DNA from: Neoroseomonas terrae
GTDB lineage: Bacteria > Pseudomonadota > Alphaproteobacteria > Acetobacterales > Acetobacteraceae
Assembly: GCF_018129025.1 (NCBI RefSeq)
Contig: NZ_JAAEDI010000005.1
Location: 184,016 to 248,015 of the forward strand
DNA: 64,000 nucleotides
Reading direction: 5' to 3'
This document shows positions 42,150-52,476 of this stretch, in pieces (positions within the stretch are counted from its first letter, which is position 1; each line of letters begins with the position of its first letter). The notes beneath the pieces were generated by a model. The model saw only the letters and a list, made by a program, of their open reading frames with translations. It did not search any database and had not been told where the DNA came from. A program made the translations under genes and the position numbers.

Positions 42150-43862
42150 TCACTCCTCGCCGGCCATCTCGCGACGGCGGCGGATCGCCGCGCCGAGGAT
42201 GTCGCCCAGCGACGCGCCGCTGTCGGCGGAGCCATATTCGCGCATCGCCTCGCGCTCCTCCTCGATCTCCTTGCCCTTGATGGTCAGGGCCAGGCGACGG
42301 GCGGCGCGGTCCACGGCGGTGACGCGGGCGTCCACCTTCTCGCCGATCGCGAACTTGTCCGGGCGCTGGTCGGCGCGGTCACGGGCGAGTTCGGCGCGGC
42401 GGATGAAGCCGGTCAGCACGTCGTCGACCTTCACCTCGATGCCGTTGGCCTCGACCTTCGTCACCACGCAGGTGACGATGTCGCCCTTGCGGACGCGGTC
42501 CAGAACCTCAGCAGCCGGGTCGGCCTCAAGCTGCTTGATGCCGAGGGAGATGCGCTCCTTCTCCACATCGACGTCGAGCACCTTCGCCTTGATGACCTGG
42601 CCCTTGTTGTAGGCGTTCATCGCGGTCTCGCCGGCCTCGTCCCAGGACAGGTCGGACATGTGGACCATGCCGTCGATGTCCGGGCCGACGCCGATGAACA
42701 GGCCGAACTCGGTGATGTTGCGGATCTCGCCCTCGATCACGTTGCCCGGCGGATGGGCTTCGAGGAACAGCTCCCAAGGATTGCCCTGGGCCTGCTTCAG
42801 GCCGAGCGAGATGCGGCGCTTCGGCTCGTCCACGTCGAGGATCATCACGTCCACCTGCTCGGAGGTCGAGACGATCTTGCCCGGATGGACGTTCTTCTTC
42901 GTCCAGGACATCTCGGACACGTGCACGAGGCCCTCGACGCCCGGCTCCAGCTCCACGAAGGCGCCGTAGTCGGTGATGTTGGTGACGCGGCCCGAGAACT
43001 TCGCGTTCACCGGGTACTTCAGCGCTACGCCGTCCCACGGGTCGGACATCAGCTGCTTCATGCCGAGGGAGATGCGCTGGGTCTCGCTGTTGAAGCGGAT
43101 GACCTGCACCTTCACCGGCTGGCCGATGGTCAGGGCCTCGGACGGGTGGTTGATGCGGCGCCACGCGATGTCGGTGACGTGCAGCAGGCCGTCGACGCCG
43201 CCCAGGTCCACGAAGGCGCCGTAGTCGGTGATGTTCTTCACCACGCCGTCGAGGATCATGCCTTCCTTGAGGCCCTGGATCAGCTCGCTGCGCTGCTCCG
43301 CACGGGTCTCCTCAAGCACCGCACGGCGCGAAACGACGATGTTGCCACGGGCGCGATCCATCTTGAGGATCTGGAAGGGCTGGGGCGAGCCCATCAGCGG
43401 GCCGACATCGCGGACCGGACGGATATCGACCTGGGAGCCGGGAAGGAAGGCCACCGCACCGCCGAGGTCGACGGTGAAGCCGCCCTTCACGCGGCCGAAG
43501 ATCACGCCGTTCACGCGCTGGTTCGCCTGGAACGACTTCTCGAGGTTGGTCCAGGCCTCCTCGCGGCGGGCCTTCTCGCGGGACAGGACGATCGAGCCGT
43601 CCCGGTCCTCGTAGCGCTCGACGAACAGCTCGATCAGGTCGCCCGGCTTCACCTCGGCCTTCTGGCCGGGGGCGGCGAACTCCTTGAGCGGCACGCGGCC
43701 TTCGCTCTTGAGACCGACATCGACGACCGCGACATCGTCATCCACCCGGATGACCTTGCCCGTGACGACCGAGCCGGCAAAGCCGGTGTCCGCGCCCAGC
43801 GTTTCATCGAGAAGGGCGGCGAAATCCTCGCTACCCACGCGGTCGGCGGTAATGGTTGCCAT
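42150..43862 (-). CDS. rpsA: 30S ribosomal protein S1
   Basis: 570 residues from ATG 43862 (MATITADRVGSEDFAALLDE). Six S1/OB repeats are visible, for example GSVVTGKVIRVDDDVAVVDV, ITDYGAFVDLGGVDGLLHVT, ITDYGAFVELEPGVEGLVHV and ITEFGLFIGVGPDIDGMVHM. S1 binds mRNA on the 30S subunit. The upstream partner cmk seen in many genomes is not adjacent; instead pnp starts divergently. Confidence 0.97.
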   Translation of the reverse strand: MATITADRVGSEDFAALLDETLGADTGFAGSVVTGKVIRVDDDVAVVDVGLKSEGRVPLKEFAAPGQKAEVKPGDLIELFVERYEDRDGSIVLSREKARREEAWTNLEKSFQANQRVNGVIFGRVKGGFTVDLGGAVAFLPGSQVDIRPVRDVGPLMGSPQPFQILKMDRARGNIVVSRRAVLEETRAEQRSELIQGLKEGMILDGVVKNITDYGAFVDLGGVDGLLHVTDIAWRRINHPSEALTIGQPVKVQVIRFNSETQRISLGMKQLMSDPWDGVALKYPVNAKFSGRVTNITDYGAFVELEPGVEGLVHVSEMSWTKKNVHPGKIVSTSEQVDVMILDVDEPKRRISLGLKQAQGNPWELFLEAHPPGNVIEGEIRNITEFGLFIGVGPDIDGMVHMSDLSWDEAGETAMNAYNKGQVIKAKVLDVDVEKERISLGIKQLEADPAAEVLDRVRKGDIVTCVVTKVEANGIEVKVDDVLTGFIRRAELARDRADQRPDKFAIGEKVDARVTAVDRAARRLALTIKGKEIEEEREAMREYGSADSGASLGDILGAAIRRRREMAGEE

Positions 43863-44659
43863 GCAGTTCTTTGCTTTCCGGAGATCGACCCGCCGCGCAG
43901 CGGCGGGGATGCGGCCTGCGCGCCCGCCAGTGGCGGGAACGACTTGACCCGGCGCGCCATACACGGCTGCGAACACAGGTCCGATGGATGAGCGCGTAAC
44001 GGTTCGCCCAGGTTCCGGCCCCGCGGACGGGGCGTTGCCATCCCGGAAACCCAGGAAGGCAGGGCGCGCATAGGCTTCGACAGAAAAAGAGTCAAGCAGA
44101 AGCGGCATCCGGGATCCGGCGAGGGCGCCAAACATGGCAGCGACACCCCGCCCGGATCACGATCCGTGAGCGCAAAGCGCGATCGCGCCCGGCAGCGGAA
44201 GGCGCGAAGGCAAGGCCGGCGGATGCCGGCCGCCCGCCGTCTGAGGGTCAAACAACGTCGCTATCCAACGGTCGTCGGAGGCGGCCGTTAGATAGCGGTG
44301 GCGTTTTACCCTGATCCGCGCCATATGGGCGCCCGGCGATGACCGGCCGGATGCCGGCGCGCCAATCGCCGCGACCGCGGCGGGCCTATCAGAGAGCCGC
44401 AGGACCCCTCGATCGGACCGGCGCGGCGTTTCCGGCCACATGGGCGGCCTTCCCGTCGCGCGACCCGCGATGGGCCCACCCCATGCCGCCCGAGACGCCG
44501 AGCAATCCGGACGTCCAGACCCTTCGGACCGCTTCTGCTAAGCCCTCCGCATCGCATTCCGGGGTCCGATGGGGCCCATCAGCCCATGCCGCCGCCCGCG
44601 AAGGTCGGGCGGGCATGGACCTGCGGTGCCGGTCGGCGCCGCATCCGAGAGGACGACAG
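43863..44659. other. Long divergent region between rpsA and pnp with a near-perfect inverted repeat
   Basis: No gene is supported in these 797 nt. An inverted repeat lies at 44259-44271 (CGCTATCCAACGG) and 44285-44297 (CCGTTAGATAGCG), 13-nt arms with one mismatch and a 13-nt spacer. It could be an operator or an mRNA hairpin; pnp leaders are often structured and autoregulated. rpsO, which commonly precedes pnp, is absent. Confidence 0.55.
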
Positions 44660-46879
44660 ATGTTCGAAAACTACTTCCGCAAGGAAATCGCCTGGGGCGG
44701 CAAGACCCTGGTGCTCGAGACCGGCAAGATGGCACGTCAGGCCGATGGCGCCGTGGTGGCCCGCCTGGGCGACACCATCGTGCTGTGCACCGCGGTCGGC
44801 GCGCGCTCGGTGAAGCCCGGCCAGGACTTCTTCCCGCTGACGGTGAACTACCAGGAAAAGACATATGCCGCCGGCAAGATCCCGGGCGGCTTCTTCAAGC
44901 GCGAAGGCCGTCCGTCCGAGTTCGAGACGCTGACCTCACGCCTGATCGACCGGCCGATCCGCCCGCTGTTCCCGGATGGATTCCGCAACGAGGTCCAGGT
45001 CGTCGCGACGGTGCTGTCGCATGACCTCGAGAACGAGGCGGACATCGTCGCGATGGTCGGCTGCTCGGCCGCGCTGACGCTGTCGGGCATTCCGTTCTTC
45101 GGCCCGATCGCCGGCGCGCGCGTCGGCTACATCGGCGGTCAGTACGTGCTGAACCCGACCGCCGATCAGCGGAAGGAAAGCGCGCTGGATCTCGTCCTCG
45201 CCGGCACCGCCGAAGGCGTGCTGATGGTGGAATCCGAGGCGAGCGAACTGACCGAGGAGGTGATGCTCGGCGCCGTCGAGTTCGGCCACAAGTCGTTCGC
45301 GCCCGTGCTCCAGGCGATCATCGAGCTGGCCGAGGTCGCCGCGAAGGAACCCTGGGCCGTCCCCGAGGAATCCGACGCGACTAAGGCGCTGAAGGCGCGC
45401 ATCGCGGAACTCGGCCGCGCGGACATGGCGGTCGCCTACACCGAGACGCAGAAGCTGCTCCGCCAGGAGAAGGTCGGCGCGGTGAAGAAGGCCGTGGCCG
45501 CGGCCCTGGAAGCCGAGGGCGCCGACGTCGCCGCGGCCAAGGGCCTGCTGAAGGAGCTGGAGGCGGACGTCGTCCGCAACAACATCCTCGACACCGGCAA
45601 GCGCATCGACGGTCGCGACACCCGCACGGTCCGCCCGATCATGGCGGAAGTGGGCGTGCTGCCGCGCGCGCATGGTTCGGCGCTGTTCACCCGTGGCGAG
45701 ACGCAGTCGCTCTGCGTCGCGACGCTGGGCACCGGCCAGGACGAGCAGATCATCGACGCCCTCGCGGGCGAATACCGCGAGGACTTCATGCTGCACTACA
45801 ACTTCCCTCCGTACTCCGTGAACGAGACGGGCCGCATGGGCTCCCCGGGCCGGCGTGAAGTGGGCCATGGCAAGCTCGCCTGGCGCGCGATCCACCCGCT
45901 GCTGCCGGAGAAGGAGAAGTTCCCGTACACCATCCGCGTGGTGTCGGAGATCACGGAATCCAACGGCTCCTCCTCGATGGCCACTGTCTGCGGCACCTCG
46001 CTGTCGATGATGGATGCGGGTGTGCCGCTGAAGCGCCCCTGCGCCGGTATCGCCATGGGCCTGATCAAGGAAGACCGCGGCTTCGTCGTGTTGTCCGACA
46101 TTCTGGGCGACGAGGACCACCTCGGCGACATGGACTTCAAGGTGGCCGGCACGGAGCAGGGCATCACCTCGCTCCAGATGGACATCAAGATCACGTCCAT
46201 CACCTTCGAGATCATGAAGATCGCGCTGGAGCAGGCGAAGGATGGCCGCCTGCACATCCTGGGCGAGATGGCGAAGGGCCTGTCGGGCAATCGTTCGGAC
46301 GTGGCCGCGACCGCGCCGCGCATCACCGTGATCAACGTTCCGAAGGACAAGATCCGCGACGTGATCGGGTCGGGCGGCAAGGTGATCCGCGAGATCACGG
46401 AGCAGACCGGCACCAAGATCGACATCGAGGATGACGGCACCATCAAGGTGGCCGCGACCTCGACCGAGGCGGCGCAGAAGGCGATCGACTGGATCCGCGG
46501 CATCGTGGCGGAGCCGGAAGTCGGCGTCATCTACAATGGCAAGGTCGTGAAGACCGCCGATTTCGGCGCCTTCGTGAACTTCCTCGGCGCGAAGGACGGT
46601 CTCGTCCACATTTCCGAGCTCGCGCAGGATCGCGTGAACAAGACCACCGATGTCGTGAAGGATGGCGACCAGGTGAAGGTCAAGGTCATCGGCTTCGATG
46701 ACCGCGGCAAGGTGAAGCTGTCCATGCGCGTGGTCGACCAGGCGACGGGCGCGGACATCACCGAGCAGGTCGGCGCGAAGCGCCCGCGCGAGGACGGCGA
46801 CCGCCCCGAGCGCGGCGAGCGTCGCGAGCGCAGCGACCGCGGCCCGCGCCGCGACCGTGGCGGCGAAGCCGCCGACTGA
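44660..46879 (+). CDS. pnp: Polyribonucleotide nucleotidyltransferase
   Basis: 739 residues from ATG 44660 ([27 protein letters not shown] upstream). Two RNase PH domains with a helical linker, catalytic segments [18 protein letters not shown] and [12 protein letters not shown] domain ([20 protein letters not shown]), S1 domain ([19 protein letters not shown]) and an Arg/Asp/Glu-rich tail. Degrades RNA phosphorolytically in the degradosome. Confidence 0.97.
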   Translation: MFENYFRKEIAWGGKTLVLETGKMARQADGAVVARLGDTIVLCTAVGARSVKPGQDFFPLTVNYQEKTYAAGKIPGGFFKREGRPSEFETLTSRLIDRPIRPLFPDGFRNEVQVVATVLSHDLENEADIVAMVGCSAALTLSGIPFFGPIAGARVGYIGGQYVLNPTADQRKESALDLVLAGTAEGVLMVESEASELTEEVMLGAVEFGHKSFAPVLQAIIELAEVAAKEPWAVPEESDATKALKARIAELGRADMAVAYTETQKLLRQEKVGAVKKAVAAALEAEGADVAAAKGLLKELEADVVRNNILDTGKRIDGRDTRTVRPIMAEVGVLPRAHGSALFTRGETQSLCVATLGTGQDEQIIDALAGEYREDFMLHYNFPPYSVNETGRMGSPGRREVGHGKLAWRAIHPLLPEKEKFPYTIRVVSEITESNGSSSMATVCGTSLSMMDAGVPLKRPCAGIAMGLIKEDRGFVVLSDILGDEDHLGDMDFKVAGTEQGITSLQMDIKITSITFEIMKIALEQAKDGRLHILGEMAKGLSGNRSDVAATAPRITVINVPKDKIRDVIGSGGKVIREITEQTGTKIDIEDDGTIKVAATSTEAAQKAIDWIRGIVAEPEVGVIYNGKVVKTADFGAFVNFLGAKDGLVHISELAQDRVNKTTDVVKDGDQVKVKVIGFDDRGKVKLSMRVVDQATGADITEQVGAKRPREDGDRPERGERRERSDRGPRRDRGGEAAD

Positions 46880-46894
46880 CACAGCGTAACGGCG

Positions 46895-46925
46895 CGGCCG
46901 GGACCCTGCACAGCAGGCCCGGCCG
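46895..46925 (+). terminator. GC hairpin downstream of pnp, no U-tract
   Basis: Perfect 8-nt arms CGGCCGGG (46895-46902) and CCCGGCCG (46918-46925), loop of 15 nt. No T-run follows, so it is a weak or factor-dependent terminator, or an mRNA end-protecting hairpin. It abuts the ATG at 46926, which argues that the next gene may start further down. Confidence 0.45.
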
Positions 46926-48368
46926 ATGCCATATTTCGGTCATGTCGTTTCCGGGAGCGCCCGTCTCTTGAAGGCCATCAACGCGATCCGCATGGGCGGC
47001 GTCGAGGTCCTGCCTCTGGTCGAAGGCGGAAAGGGGGTCTCCGTGTCCAACGGGGCTTCCTGCGGCGCCTGGGCGGCCTCGGGCGGCGTCGGCACGTTCT
47101 CGGCGGTGAACGCAGACAGCTATGATTCCGCCGGCAATCCGGTTCCGCAGGTCTATCACGGCAAGACGCGCCGCGACCGGCATGAGGAACTGGTCCGCTA
47201 TGCCATCGACGGCGCGATCACCCAGGCGAAGAAGGCCTGGGAGATGGCAGGCGGCAAGGGCCGCATCCACGCAAACATTCTGTGGGAGATGGGCGGGGCG
47301 GAGCGCGTCGCGCGAGGCATGCTCGAAGGGGCCAAGGGCCTGATCCACGGCATCACCTGCGGCGCCGGCATGCCCTATCGCCTCGCCGACATCGCGCGCG
47401 ACTACGGCGTGCACTACTACCCCATCGTTTCCTCCGGCCGCGCCTTCAGCGCGTTGTGGAAGCGCGCCTACCACAAGACCCGGGAATGGCTGGGCGGCGT
47501 GGTCTATGAGGACCCCTGGCTCGCCGGCGGCCATAACGGCCTGTCGAATTCCGAGAATCCGAAGGTTCCCGAAGCGCCCTATGCCCGCGTGCTGAAACTG
47601 CGGCAGCAGATGCGCGAATTCGGCCTCGACGACACGCCCATCATCATGGCCGGCGGCGTCTGGTGGCTGGAGGAGTGGGAGGACTGGATCGACAATCCCG
47701 AGCTCGGGCCCGTCGCCTTCCAGTTCGGCACCCGCCCGCTGCTGACGAAGGAAAGCCCGATCCCGGATAGCTGGAAGCAGCGGCTGCTGACCCTGAAGAA
47801 GGGCGACGTGCTGCTGCAGCCCTTCTCGCCGACCGGCTTCTATTCCTCCGCCGTCCGCAACGAATTCCTGCAGGAACTGGAAGACCGCAACGAGCGGCAG
47901 GTAGCCTTCACCTCGGAGCCGATCGGCGAGCACCTCGCCGAGTACGGCGTCGGGCCGCGCAAGCGCATCGTGTATGTCACGCCACACGACCTGGCGCGCA
48001 TCAACCACTGGGAAGCCGAGGGCTTCATCGAGGCGATGCGCACCCCCGACAACACGCTGATCTTCGTGACCCCGGACAAGTCGCGGGAGATCGTGAAGGA
48101 CCAGGTGGACTGCATGGGCTGCCTTTCCCAGTGCCGGTTCAGCAACTGGTCGCAGCACGAACCCGAATACTCGAACGGCAAGAAGGCCGATCCGCGCAGC
48201 TTCTGCATCCAGAAGACGCTGCAGGAGGTCGCGCATGACGGCTCGACCGAGCGCAACCTGATGTTCGCCGGGCACAACGCCTATCGCTTCGGCTCCGACC
48301 CGTTCTACTCGAATGGCTTTGTGCCGAGCGTGAAGCAGCTCGTCGAACGGATCATGACCGGCCGCTGA
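46926..48368 (+). CDS. NAD(P)H-dependent flavin oxidoreductase (nitronate monooxygenase family)
   Basis: 480 residues from ATG 46926; TTG at 46968 ([16 protein letters not shown], with GGGAG upstream) is an equally likely start. FMN-binding TIM barrel of the 2-nitropropane dioxygenase type: [35 protein letters not shown], the GGHNG motif, IIMAGGVWW and [12 protein letters not shown]-terminal extension has a cysteine cluster ([13 protein letters not shown]), perhaps metal-binding. It overlaps hisA by one base (TGATG). Substrate unknown. Confidence 0.8.
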   Translation: MPYFGHVVSGSARLLKAINAIRMGGVEVLPLVEGGKGVSVSNGASCGAWAASGGVGTFSAVNADSYDSAGNPVPQVYHGKTRRDRHEELVRYAIDGAITQAKKAWEMAGGKGRIHANILWEMGGAERVARGMLEGAKGLIHGITCGAGMPYRLADIARDYGVHYYPIVSSGRAFSALWKRAYHKTREWLGGVVYEDPWLAGGHNGLSNSENPKVPEAPYARVLKLRQQMREFGLDDTPIIMAGGVWWLEEWEDWIDNPELGPVAFQFGTRPLLTKESPIPDSWKQRLLTLKKGDVLLQPFSPTGFYSSAVRNEFLQELEDRNERQVAFTSEPIGEHLAEYGVGPRKRIVYVTPHDLARINHWEAEGFIEAMRTPDNTLIFVTPDKSREIVKDQVDCMGCLSQCRFSNWSQHEPEYSNGKKADPRSFCIQKTLQEVAHDGSTERNLMFAGHNAYRFGSDPFYSNGFVPSVKQLVERIMTGR

Positions 48369-49093
48369 TGACCCTCACGCTCTATCCCGCCATCGACCTC
48401 AAGGGCGGGCAGGTGGTGCGCCTGAAGCGCGGGGAAATGGACCAGGCGACGGTCTATGCAGAGGACCCTGCCGCGCAGGCGCGGGCCTTCGTGCAGGCCG
48501 GGTTCGCCTGGGTGCATGTGGTCGACCTCGACGGCGCCTTCGCGGGGAAGCCGGCGAATGAGGCGGCCGTGCGCGGCATCCTCGCCGCCGTGCCCGGCGC
48601 GAAGGTGCAGCTCGGCGGCGGCATCCGCAGCATGGCCACCGCCGAGGCATGGCTGTGGGCGGGCGTGACCCGCATCATCCTGGGCAGCGCCGCGTTGAAG
48701 GACCCGGACTTCGCGCGCGCGGCCTGCCGCGCCTTCCCCGGCCGCGTCGCGCTCGGCATCGATGCGCGGGACGGCATGGTTGCGACGGAAGGCTGGGCGG
48801 AGACGAGCGACGTCACCGCGACCGACCTCGCGCAGCGCTTCGAGGATGCCGGGGCGGCTGCGGTGATCTACACCGACATTGCGCGGGACGGGATGCTGGG
48901 CGGGGTGAATGTGGCGTCCACGGCGGCGCTGGCGCGAGCGGTGTCGCTGCCGGTGATCGCGTCTGGCGGTGTTGCCGGCGTCGAAGACCTGACCGCTCTC
49001 CGAGATGCCAAAGCCGGCATCGAAGGCGTGATCATCGGCCGCGCGCTGTATGACGGGCGGATCGAGCCGAAGGCTGCGCTGGCGGCGGCCTGA
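48368..49093 (+). CDS. hisA: Phosphoribosylformimino-5-aminoimidazole carboxamide ribotide isomerase
   Basis: 241 residues, (beta-alpha)8 barrel. Catalytic aspartates in [14 protein letters not shown] and [13 protein letters not shown]; phosphate-binding LGGGIRS and IASGGVAG. Fourth enzyme step of histidine synthesis. Usually flanked by hisH and hisF; here hisF follows after a 333-nt gap. Confidence 0.95.
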   Translation: MTLTLYPAIDLKGGQVVRLKRGEMDQATVYAEDPAAQARAFVQAGFAWVHVVDLDGAFAGKPANEAAVRGILAAVPGAKVQLGGGIRSMATAEAWLWAGVTRIILGSAALKDPDFARAACRAFPGRVALGIDARDGMVATEGWAETSDVTATDLAQRFEDAGAAAVIYTDIARDGMLGGVNVASTAALARAVSLPVIASGGVAGVEDLTALRDAKAGIEGVIIGRALYDGRIEPKAALAAA

Positions 49094-49426
49094 GGCGCGG
49101 CCATCCAGCGCGGTCCACGCCTCGGCAAAGCGCGCGCGCCCCGCATCTCGATCGGCCCGATCCCGGGCAGCGCCACCCGCAGTCCGCGCGCCGTCCGCGC
49201 CTTTCATTGGCAGCGCGGTTCCGCTGTCCCCGACAGGAGCCTTGGCCTTCGGCGCGCCCGTTCGGTGACGCCACCTTCGGCACGCCGATTCCGCGCATCA
49301 GATGCGCTCTCTCTAACCCCACGCTTTACTTGACCCGAGGCATCATTCCGCCGCACTGCCATGGCGCGGAATTCTGGCCCGTCAAGGCGCGCCGTTTCCT
49401 CGACAAGATGAAAGGTTATCCTCCTG
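49094..49426. other. Gap between hisA and hisF
   Basis: I see no gene, repeat or clear promoter in 333 nt. A TTGACC at about 49330 might be a -35 box, but no matching -10 is evident. hisH, often located here, is absent. Confidence 0.4.
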
Positions 49427-50209
49427 GTGCTTTCGCTGCGCGTCATTCCCTGTCTCGATGTGAAGGACGGTCGCGTCGTGAAGGGCGTGAACTTTATGGA
49501 GCTGCGTGACGCCGGCGACCCTCTGGAACAGGCGCGCGCCTATGACGCCGAGGGCGCGGACGAGGTCACCTTCCTCGATATCACCGCCAGTCACGAGAAC
49601 CGTGACACCATCCTCGACGTCGTCTCGCGTACCGCGGCCGAGGTTTTTATCCCGCTGACCGTCGGCGGTGGCGTTCGCAGCGTGGAAGACGCCCGCCGCC
49701 TGCTGCTGGCCGGTGCCGACAAGGTCTCGATCAATTCGGCGGCGATCGCGGACCCAGACGTCGTGCGCCGTTGCGCCGAAGCCTTCGGCAGCCAGGCCAT
49801 CGTCGTCGCCATCGATGCGCGGAAGAAGGACGGTGGCGAGGGCTGGGAGGTCTTCACCCATGGCGGCCGCCGTGGCACCGGCATCGACGCGGTGGAATGG
49901 GCGAAGCGCGTCGAATCCCTCGGCGCCGGGGAGATCCTGCTGACGTCGATGGATCGCGACGGCACGAAGCAGGGTTTCGACCTGCCGCTGACGCGCGCCG
50001 TGCGCGCAGCGATCCGCCTGCCCATCGTCGCCTCGGGCGGCGTCGGCGCGCCGGAGCATTTCATTGATGGCGCGGCAGCCGGTGCGACCGGCCTGCTCGC
50101 CGCGTCGGTCTTTCACTACGGGGAATTCAGCATCGCCGATGCCAAGGCTGCGCTCGCCGCGGCCGGACTGCCGGTACGCCACGCCCCGCCTACTAGGAGA
50201 GTTGCGTGA
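49427..50209 (+). CDS. hisF: Imidazole glycerol phosphate synthase cyclase subunit
   Basis: 260 residues from GTG 49427. Barrel with catalytic aspartates in [14 protein letters not shown] and [14 protein letters not shown], and phosphate sites TVGGGVRS and [11 protein letters not shown]. Works with HisH to form imidazole glycerol phosphate and AICAR. Followed directly by hisE (TGATG). Confidence 0.96.
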   Translation: MLSLRVIPCLDVKDGRVVKGVNFMELRDAGDPLEQARAYDAEGADEVTFLDITASHENRDTILDVVSRTAAEVFIPLTVGGGVRSVEDARRLLLAGADKVSINSAAIADPDVVRRCAEAFGSQAIVVAIDARKKDGGEGWEVFTHGGRRGTGIDAVEWAKRVESLGAGEILLTSMDRDGTKQGFDLPLTRAVRAAIRLPIVASGGVGAPEHFIDGAAAGATGLLAASVFHYGEFSIADAKAALAAAGLPVRHAPPTRRVA

Positions 50210-50775
50210 TGGCGAAGGCAGTCAGGCGGAAGGACGCCCCCAAGAAGAAGCCCGTCGCGAAGAAGGTCGCCGCGAAAACGCCGGCGAAGAAGACGAAGGC
50301 GCCGTTGCCGGCCTCGGTGCCGGCTCCCGCCCGCGCCGCGAAGACGAAGCTGCCAAAGGTGCTGCGCAAGGCCGACAAGCGGTTGCTCGCCCCGCTGTCG
50401 CCCGCCATCGAAGGGGCGGAAGCCGCGATCCTCGACCGGCTCTGGCAGGTGGTCGAGGATCGCCGGCTGTCCCGCGACACCATGACGTCCCACTCCGCGC
50501 GGCTGCTGGCCCGCGGCACCGCCAAGGTCGCCCAGAAGCTCGGCGAGGAAGCGGTGGAGTGCGTCATCGAGGCCGCCACCGGCAATCGCGAGGCGACGGT
50601 GCTCGAGAGCGCGGACCTGCTGTACCACCTGATGGTCGTCTGGGTGGATGCTGGCATCTGCCCGCAGGAAGTCTGGGCCGAACTTGCCCGGCGGCAGGGC
50701 ATTTCGGGCATCGCCGAGAAGGCGGCCCGCCCGCGTGGCATCCTGCGCGCGGCGGGCACAACGAAGCTGCCGTGA
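50209..50775 (+). CDS. hisE: Phosphoribosyl-ATP pyrophosphatase with basic N-terminal extension
   Basis: 188 residues from ATG 50209 (AGGAGAG 7 nt upstream). Residues about 1-60 are Lys/Ala/Pro-rich (KKKPVAKKVAAKTPAKKTK), like a histone H1-type tail. The HisE domain occupies about 65-170: ILDRLWQVVEDRRLS, VAQKLGEEAVECVIEAATG with the metal-binding glutamates, and ESADLLYHLMVVW. HisE proteins are usually about 110 residues, so the tail is an unusual addition. Confidence 0.9.
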   Translation: MAKAVRRKDAPKKKPVAKKVAAKTPAKKTKAPLPASVPAPARAAKTKLPKVLRKADKRLLAPLSPAIEGAEAAILDRLWQVVEDRRLSRDTMTSHSARLLARGTAKVAQKLGEEAVECVIEAATGNREATVLESADLLYHLMVVWVDAGICPQEVWAELARRQGISGIAEKAARPRGILRAAGTTKLP

Positions 50776-51254
50776 CACACCGCCTGCGCGAGGCGCGGGC
50801 GGCGGATGCCGGGGCGATCGGCGCCCTGCTGCACGATGCCTTCGGCGGCGCGGCCGAGGCCGCACTCGTCGCCGCGCTGCGTCGCGAGACGGGCGCCGTC
50901 GTGGCGGAGCTGGTCGAGGAGGACGTCGCGGGCCACGTGCTGTTCACCTGGGCGCCGATCGGCGACGTGCCGGTGGCCGCGCTGGCGCCGCTGGCCGTCG
51001 CGGCGCCGGCACGGCGTCAGGGCCTGGGCGCGGCGCTGGTGCGCGCCGGCCTGGCGAGCTGTGCGGATGCCGGCGCCGCTGCCGTGCTGGTGTTGGGCGA
51101 CCCGGCCTACTACGCCCGCTTCGGCTTCCGGCGGGCGGAGGCGGTGACCGGTGCCCCCTGGTGCGGCCATCCCGCCTTCCAGGCGCTGTCATTGCGGGCT
51201 GGGTGGTCCGTGCCGTCCGGGGTCGTGCGCTATCCGCGCGCCTTCGGGACGTAG
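50772..51254 (+). CDS. GNAT-family N-acetyltransferase (YhbS-like)
   Basis: 160 residues from GTG 50772 (GTGA overlap with hisE). Acetyl-CoA-binding loop ARRQGLGAALVRAGL, VLVLGDPAYYARFGFRRAE, and a C-terminal FQALSLRAGW. This is the YhbS-like form, which acetylates small molecules or protein N-termini; the acceptor is unknown. Position at the end of the hisF-hisE unit is common in Alphaproteobacteria. Confidence 0.85.
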   Translation: MTHRLREARAADAGAIGALLHDAFGGAAEAALVAALRRETGAVVAELVEEDVAGHVLFTWAPIGDVPVAALAPLAVAAPARRQGLGAALVRAGLASCADAGAAAVLVLGDPAYYARFGFRRAEAVTGAPWCGHPAFQALSLRAGWSVPSGVVRYPRAFGT

Positions 51255-51261
51255 GGCGCCT

Positions 51262-52476
51262 TCACCGCACCGGCTTGCGCAACGCCCAGAACGCCACCGC
51301 GCCCAACCCGTAGGACGCGACCGACAGCCAGAAGGCCAGCCGGTAGCTTCCGGTCAGGTCGAACAGCAACCCCGCGCCCCACGCGCCGATGCCGGCGCCG
51401 AGCCCGGACCCCACGGTGATCACGCCGAGGATCGTGCCCAGGCGCCTCCCGCCGAACAGATCCGCCGTCTTCGCCGTTATCGCCGGGCCGCGCGCGCCCC
51501 AGGTGATGCCGAAGAAGCAGGCGTGGATCCACAGCATGATGTGCTGGTCGGGCGCATGGATCAGCAGCGCCGCCGCCGACCCGATCATCGAGATGAGATA
51601 GGTGACGATCGCGGCCTTCTCGCGCCCGATCACGTCGGACATGCTGCCGGTGATGATCACGCCGGGCAGCGCCAGCAGCGCGCCGGTGCCGAGCACGAAG
51701 GCGGCGTAGAGTGGATCGAAGCCGACGCCCACCGCGAAGGCGATCTGGTGCAGCGACACCAGGAAGGACCCGATGCTCGTCAGCATGTAGACCAGGAACA
51801 GCAGCCAAAAATGCGGCGTGCTCATCGCCGCGCGCAGCGTCCATTCGCGCGACGGGCCCGCCGGCGTGGCGGTGCCCGCGGGTGGCGACACCGGCGCCAC
51901 CGCGCCGGCGCGCCGGAACATCAGCGCGAGCGGCAGGACCAGCACGCCCATCACGCCGGCCTGGATCCAGTAGGCACCGCGCCAGCCATGCGCATCGACC
52001 AGGATCTGCGCCAGCGGCGCCGATACCGCGCGTCCGAAGCCGTTGGCGGATTGCAGCACCGAGATCGCCAGCCCGCGCTGGGCGACGAACAGCCGCGAGA
52101 TCAGCGGCACGAAGACGACCATGCCGATGCAGCCGGCGCCGAAGGTCATCACCACGCCGTAGAGGAACACCATCTGCCACAGCGCCGTCGCCATGGCGCT
52201 GCCGACCAGCCCGATGGTCAGCAGCAACCCACCCAGCAGCACCATGCGCATCGCGCCGAGCCGGTCGACCAGCCCACCGACCAGCGGCGACGTGATGCCG
52301 CCCACCACCTGGCCCACCGAGTAGGCCAGGCTCGCCTCGGCGCGCGTCCAGGCGAAGTCGGCGATGAAGGCCAGGATGAACACCGTGTAGGCGTGCATCA
52401 GGCTCGCGCTGACCGTGAAGGCCAGGAACCCCGCCGCGACGATCAGCCACGCCTGGCGCGACGGGCGGGTGATCAC
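51262..52476 (-). CDS. Major facilitator superfamily transporter
   Basis: 404 residues from GTG 52476 (GTGA overlap with the M20 gene). Twelve predicted TM helices; motif-A-like GGLVDRLGAMRMVLLG between helices 2 and 3 and GSMSDVIGREKAAIVTYL in the second half. Oxalate/formate-antiporter-like MFS appearance. Coupled to the M20 gene, so it may import that enzyme's substrate or export its product. Confidence 0.88.
   Translation of the reverse strand: MITRPSRQAWLIVAAGFLAFTVSASLMHAYTVFILAFIADFAWTRAEASLAYSVGQVVGGITSPLVGGLVDRLGAMRMVLLGGLLLTIGLVGSAMATALWQMVFLYGVVMTFGAGCIGMVVFVPLISRLFVAQRGLAISVLQSANGFGRAVSAPLAQILVDAHGWRGAYWIQAGVMGVLVLPLALMFRRAGAVAPVSPPAGTATPAGPSREWTLRAAMSTPHFWLLFLVYMLTSIGSFLVSLHQIAFAVGVGFDPLYAAFVLGTGALLALPGVIITGSMSDVIGREKAAIVTYLISMIGSAAALLIHAPDQHIMLWIHACFFGITWGARGPAITAKTADLFGGRRLGTILGVITVGSGLGAGIGAWGAGLLFDLTGSYRLAFWLSVASYGLGAVAFWALRKPVR

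Noticed and set aside
42054..43991. 645-codon plus-strand frame opposite rpsA
   Set aside because: Shadow frame produced by high GC codon use; it contains no domain and rpsA on the other strand is certain.
44936..46882. 648-codon minus-strand frame opposite pnp
   Set aside because: Shadow frame; low-complexity His/Asp/Arg product, and pnp is unambiguous.
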